This document shows, in pieces, positions 62,401-64,000 of a DNA stretch of 64,000 nt. Where the stretch lies: assembly GCF_937898475.1 (NCBI RefSeq), contig NZ_CALEJS010000016.1, positions 682,001 through 746,000 of the forward strand. Direction: 5' to 3'. Numbering within the stretch: the stretch's first letter is position 1; each line of letters begins with the position of its first letter. Origin of the DNA: an uncultured Chitinophaga sp. (GTDB lineage Bacteria; Bacteroidota; Bacteroidia; Chitinophagales; Chitinophagaceae). Position numbers and translations under genes: made by a program. The notes beneath the pieces are model-generated. The model searched no databases, was not told where the DNA came from, and saw nothing but the letters and a program-made list of their open reading frames with translations.

Positions 62401-64000
62401 TTCAATATAGTAGGTGGTAGTGGGCTGTGTTAATGCCGGGGTGTTGAAAATACCGCCGGTGAATAATGCAGCACCTCCGGTGGCGCTCGCATACCATTTG
62501 ACGGTAACACCGGCAGTATCTGTTGCTACCAGGCGTGCAGACGCTCCCAGGCAAAGGCTCAGGGAGTCTGTAGCTGCAGACGGTCTGGCGGGCTTCAGGA
62601 TCTGTTCTGCATGAAACACTTCCATAGTAGTGAGTGCGGTGAGCACACCGCCAATGCTTACATATACCGCATCATAATCTGCCGGTGCAGCAAAGGAGGC
62701 TGTAAATTTATTCCCGCTCAGCAGTTGCAGCTTCAATACGCCCAGGCCGCCGTTGAGGAACAGCGGACTACCTGCAGGAGCGCCGCCGTTGTAGGTTTGT
62801 ACCCTTACCCCACCCAACAGCTGCACATCTGCGAGGCCGCCCGGCAGTGCCAGTGTGAGACGGATACTATCACCCGCAAGACCTGGCTGCTGGAAGTTCA
62901 GCACCTGTCCTATATAACCTAAGCCGATGTTTGCACGTACCTGGGATGCTGTTGCGGCATCGCCATCAACTGCGTTGGTCGGATCTGTTACACCACACAG
63001 CAGGCAAATACTGATGGGCGCTGTATAAACGGGGCTTTGTGTAGTATTGGCAGTATAACAGGGTACACCACCGCCGTCGCTTGCTATCACTATAGCTTCC
63101 GCACGGGCAGGGCTGGTACAAGCACCCGCACTGGCTTCCACATAGTACCTGGCAGTATCGCCGGTGAGGGCCGGTGTGGTGAAAGTAGAACCGGTATCCA
63201 GCGGAGTACCGCCGCTTGCTGCGCTGTACCATTTATAAAGCACACCAGCCTGGGGGGTTGCAATGGTGAAGGTGGCAGCAGACCCGGTGGTAGTCACTAT
63301 TTCCGGCGCCACCAGTACAGGCGTTGCCAGGCTGCTGGTAACGGTTAACTGGTAGAGGCGGATCGTATCTCTTACACTGTTCTGAGTGGATACCAGTAGG
63401 TAATTCACACTGGCACTCAGCACCGGTGTCGTAAAGCTGGTGCCTGTGAATACCAGGCTGTCGTTAGCAGTATTATACCACTGATAAGTAGCACCGGTGA
63501 TGATGCTGTCTACTGTTAATGTTGTGCTGCTGCCAGCGCAAAGGGTAATGGCAGTGGTATCTGTTCCGCCGGAACCGCCGCAGTTCGTTCCTACAAACAC
63601 GTCGCCTTTGGCGCGGCTGCTGCTGGCGCAATCACTGATACCTGCTTCCACATAGTAGCTCAGTGTATCTGGCGCGGCGGACTGGGGTACAATATTCAGC
63701 ACTGCGCCGGTGTCTACCAGGTTGCCACCCACCGGAGCATCATACCAGCGGTAGGATAGGCCAGCCTGCGGCGTTGCTACTGCCAGTGTGGCCGTATCAC
63801 CTGCGCAGCTGCTGGTGGTAGCATTTACCAGCTGCGGTACAGCAGGCGGCGTTACCGTTCTAACGGTAACCGGCACACGTACCGGGTTGGAGCAGCCGTT
63901 ACGGCTGGATCCTATGTAGTAAGTAGTAACTGGCTGGTTCAATGCCGGTGTGTTGAAGATACCACCGGTGAACAATGGAGCGCCGCCAGTGGGCACGTCA
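59488..64000 (-). CDS. Giant Ig-repeat surface adhesin with T9SS type B C-terminal domain, partial
   Basis: At least 1503 residues; the N-terminus lies beyond the right edge. About 13-14 Ig-like modules of ~80-90 residues follow one another, each with a core such as TYRWYNTATGG, then FTTPALxxxxxYYVEA and a closing Cys. One different domain of ~155 residues, coded by 62590-63065, interrupts them (ICLLCGVTDPTNAVDGD, then FTASFAAPADYDAVYVSIGG) and looks like a discoidin or galactose-binding fold. A fibronectin III-like domain (YEVSTDNGATFVPP) and the CHU_C/type B sorting domain (FIPNMFSPNGDGVNDVFLVY, GVYVYIVIAKLQNG) end the protein. It is probably exported by the type IX system and displayed with the PorP/SprF partner, like SprB. 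Confidence 0.92.
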   Translation of the reverse strand, partial: DVPTGGAPLFTGGIFNTPALNQPVTTYYIGSSRNGCSNPVRVPVTVRTVTPPAVPQLVNATTSSCAGDTATLAVATPQAGLSYRWYDAPVGGNLVDTGAVLNIVPQSAAPDTLSYYVEAGISDCASSSRAKGDVFVGTNCGGSGGTDTTAITLCAGSSTTLTVDSIITGATYQWYNTANDSLVFTGTSFTTPVLSASVNYLLVSTQNSVRDTIRLYQLTVTSSLATPVLVAPEIVTTTGSAATFTIATPQAGVLYKWYSAASGGTPLDTGSTFTTPALTGDTARYYVEASAGACTSPARAEAIVIASDGGGVPCYTANTTQSPVYTAPISICLLCGVTDPTNAVDGDAATASQVRANIGLGYIGQVLNFQQPGLAGDSIRLTLALPGGLADVQLLGGVRVQTYNGGAPAGSPLFLNGGLGVLKLQLLSGNKFTASFAAPADYDAVYVSIGGVLTALTTMEVFHAEQILKPARPSAATDSLSLCLGASARLVATDTAGVTVKWYASATGGAALFTGGIFNTPALTQPTTTYYIETSRNGCPNPVRVPVTVNARNCGTPGGDTAAITICRGTAATLTVDSVQAGATYEWYNTSNNSLAFTGVNFTTPVLNANTTYRLEAVFAGGFRDTVQVYPITVTDPPVVPVLVNSAVVSCNGGPVQLQVQHPQTGLTYNWYDAPTGGSLVGTGTTLSVTPPAGQDSVKYYAGAAVGSCTSTSRAVATVTTISNLQPPALTVSQQSVNLGETATFTIANPQTGITYRWYSTATGGNPLAVGPSFTAPPLAADSAQYYVEASAGSCVSASRAALTVKKNNNGGNNGDTTDITLCTGSSITLNVVNPQGGTTYRWYNTANNSLVATGTSFTTPVLNASITYLVEGTLQGGAKDTNHVYRITVANNTTPPVVVSSLVKVCSGQDATLIVQNPQPGFTYQWYDAATGGSLVFTGPVYTVAAVTGTRDYYVQSVLNDKCASATRTRVSIQANSTPPAPVVTSANVVTCIGGTATFNIQNPDPAVSYRWYDQPANGTLLAIGTAYTTASLSGTTTFYVEGAFNAGCVSTARTGVTATVVNTLDAPLADAVTVCNGQSAVVTVKNPGAGLIYRWYSTATGGAPLFTGNAYITPPRTANTVYYLEAASGGGCVSVSRTAVNVTVNNVPAAPQVSSADVQVCPGQTATLEVQSPNAGLTYRWYTSPTGGTPVTTGTSVTTSAINTNQQYYVEAVNGSGCASNERTPVSITVGAPNANDIVTDVPDPECPGVVTLTASAPTVTNPVFRWYSTPTGGTQLATGATFTTPSLSQNTTYYVEIATAGGCASTTRKAVTVDVLQPLATPVITVSDSTATSITFRWNSVAGATRYEVSTDNGATFVPPSSGPNGTTHKISELLPNQTVSLVVRALNTNSCQTSQLSAAVTGSATNPAGNQVFIPNMFSPNGDGVNDVFLVYGNTIASLEMHIYNAWGQEVFVTKDQRQGWNGTMNGKIQPSGVYVYIVIAKLQNGTTVNRKGNVTVIR

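Noticed and set aside
59488..64000. Regular repeats considered as a CRISPR array
   Set aside because: The period is about 250 bp, coding and imperfect; it reflects Ig-like protein modules.

Overview
The window comes from a Bacteroidota chromosome, most likely a Chitinophaga-like member of the Chitinophagaceae. Several signs agree. Promoters match the Bacteroidota -7 box TAnnTTTG. There are type IX secretion (T9SS) cargo with type B C-terminal domains and a PorP/SprF protein. A TonB receptor carries the N-terminal carboxypeptidase-regulatory domain, and respiration uses Alternative Complex III. Families largely seen in this phylum also occur (DUF5606, DUF4197, lamin-tail proteins). No rRNA, tRNA, CRISPR array, prophage or IS element was seen.

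Layout. 1-7.4 kb: a truncated GH9 glycosidase behind a beta-lactamase-fold serine hydrolase, a divergent fumarylacetoacetate-hydrolase-family/flavin-reductase pair, DUF4197, a universal stress protein and lysS. 7.4-8.7 kb: a gene-free stretch with three copies of a short promoter-hairpin-terminator unit and a possible sigma-54-driven small RNA. 8.7-16.2 kb: lptC with an outer membrane protein, a LON-domain protein, a methyltransferase/glycosyltransferase/meaB run and a CLC channel. 16.6-18.2 kb: a protoglobin without its proximal His, DUF2024, and a MarR regulator with a four-Cys tail. 18.3-34.2 kb: one long respiratory locus on the minus strand, actABCDEF followed by cytochrome aa3 oxidase (coxB, ctaD, heme O synthase, two subunit III genes, a subunit IV-like gene) and assembly factors (SCO, DUF420, a small CxxC protein). 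It should move electrons from menaquinol through ACIII to the aa3 oxidase.

34.4-41 kb: an NlpE-like lipoprotein, purN, a small barrel protein, then a metal-homeostasis locus (TonB receptor, MerC, SCO, Fur) with palindromic operators over its promoters. 41-56 kb: an oligoendopeptidase, DUF5606, a lamin-tail T9SS cargo, asd, a small unknown gene, DUF2461, a porin beside an ammonium transporter, uvrB, an S1/P1 nuclease and a PfkB kinase. 56.3-64 kb: a surface-adhesin operon on the minus strand: a giant Ig-repeat protein (start outside the window), PorP/SprF, and a PorE-like OmpA protein.

The most unusual non-coding signal is a class of intergenic arrays of 7-bp (or 8-bp) phased units, most of which fold back into hairpins. 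They differ in sequence but share the phasing, often fill the gap between convergent stop codons, and sometimes supply the stop codon itself. All calls were made by reading the sequence; no database search was run.
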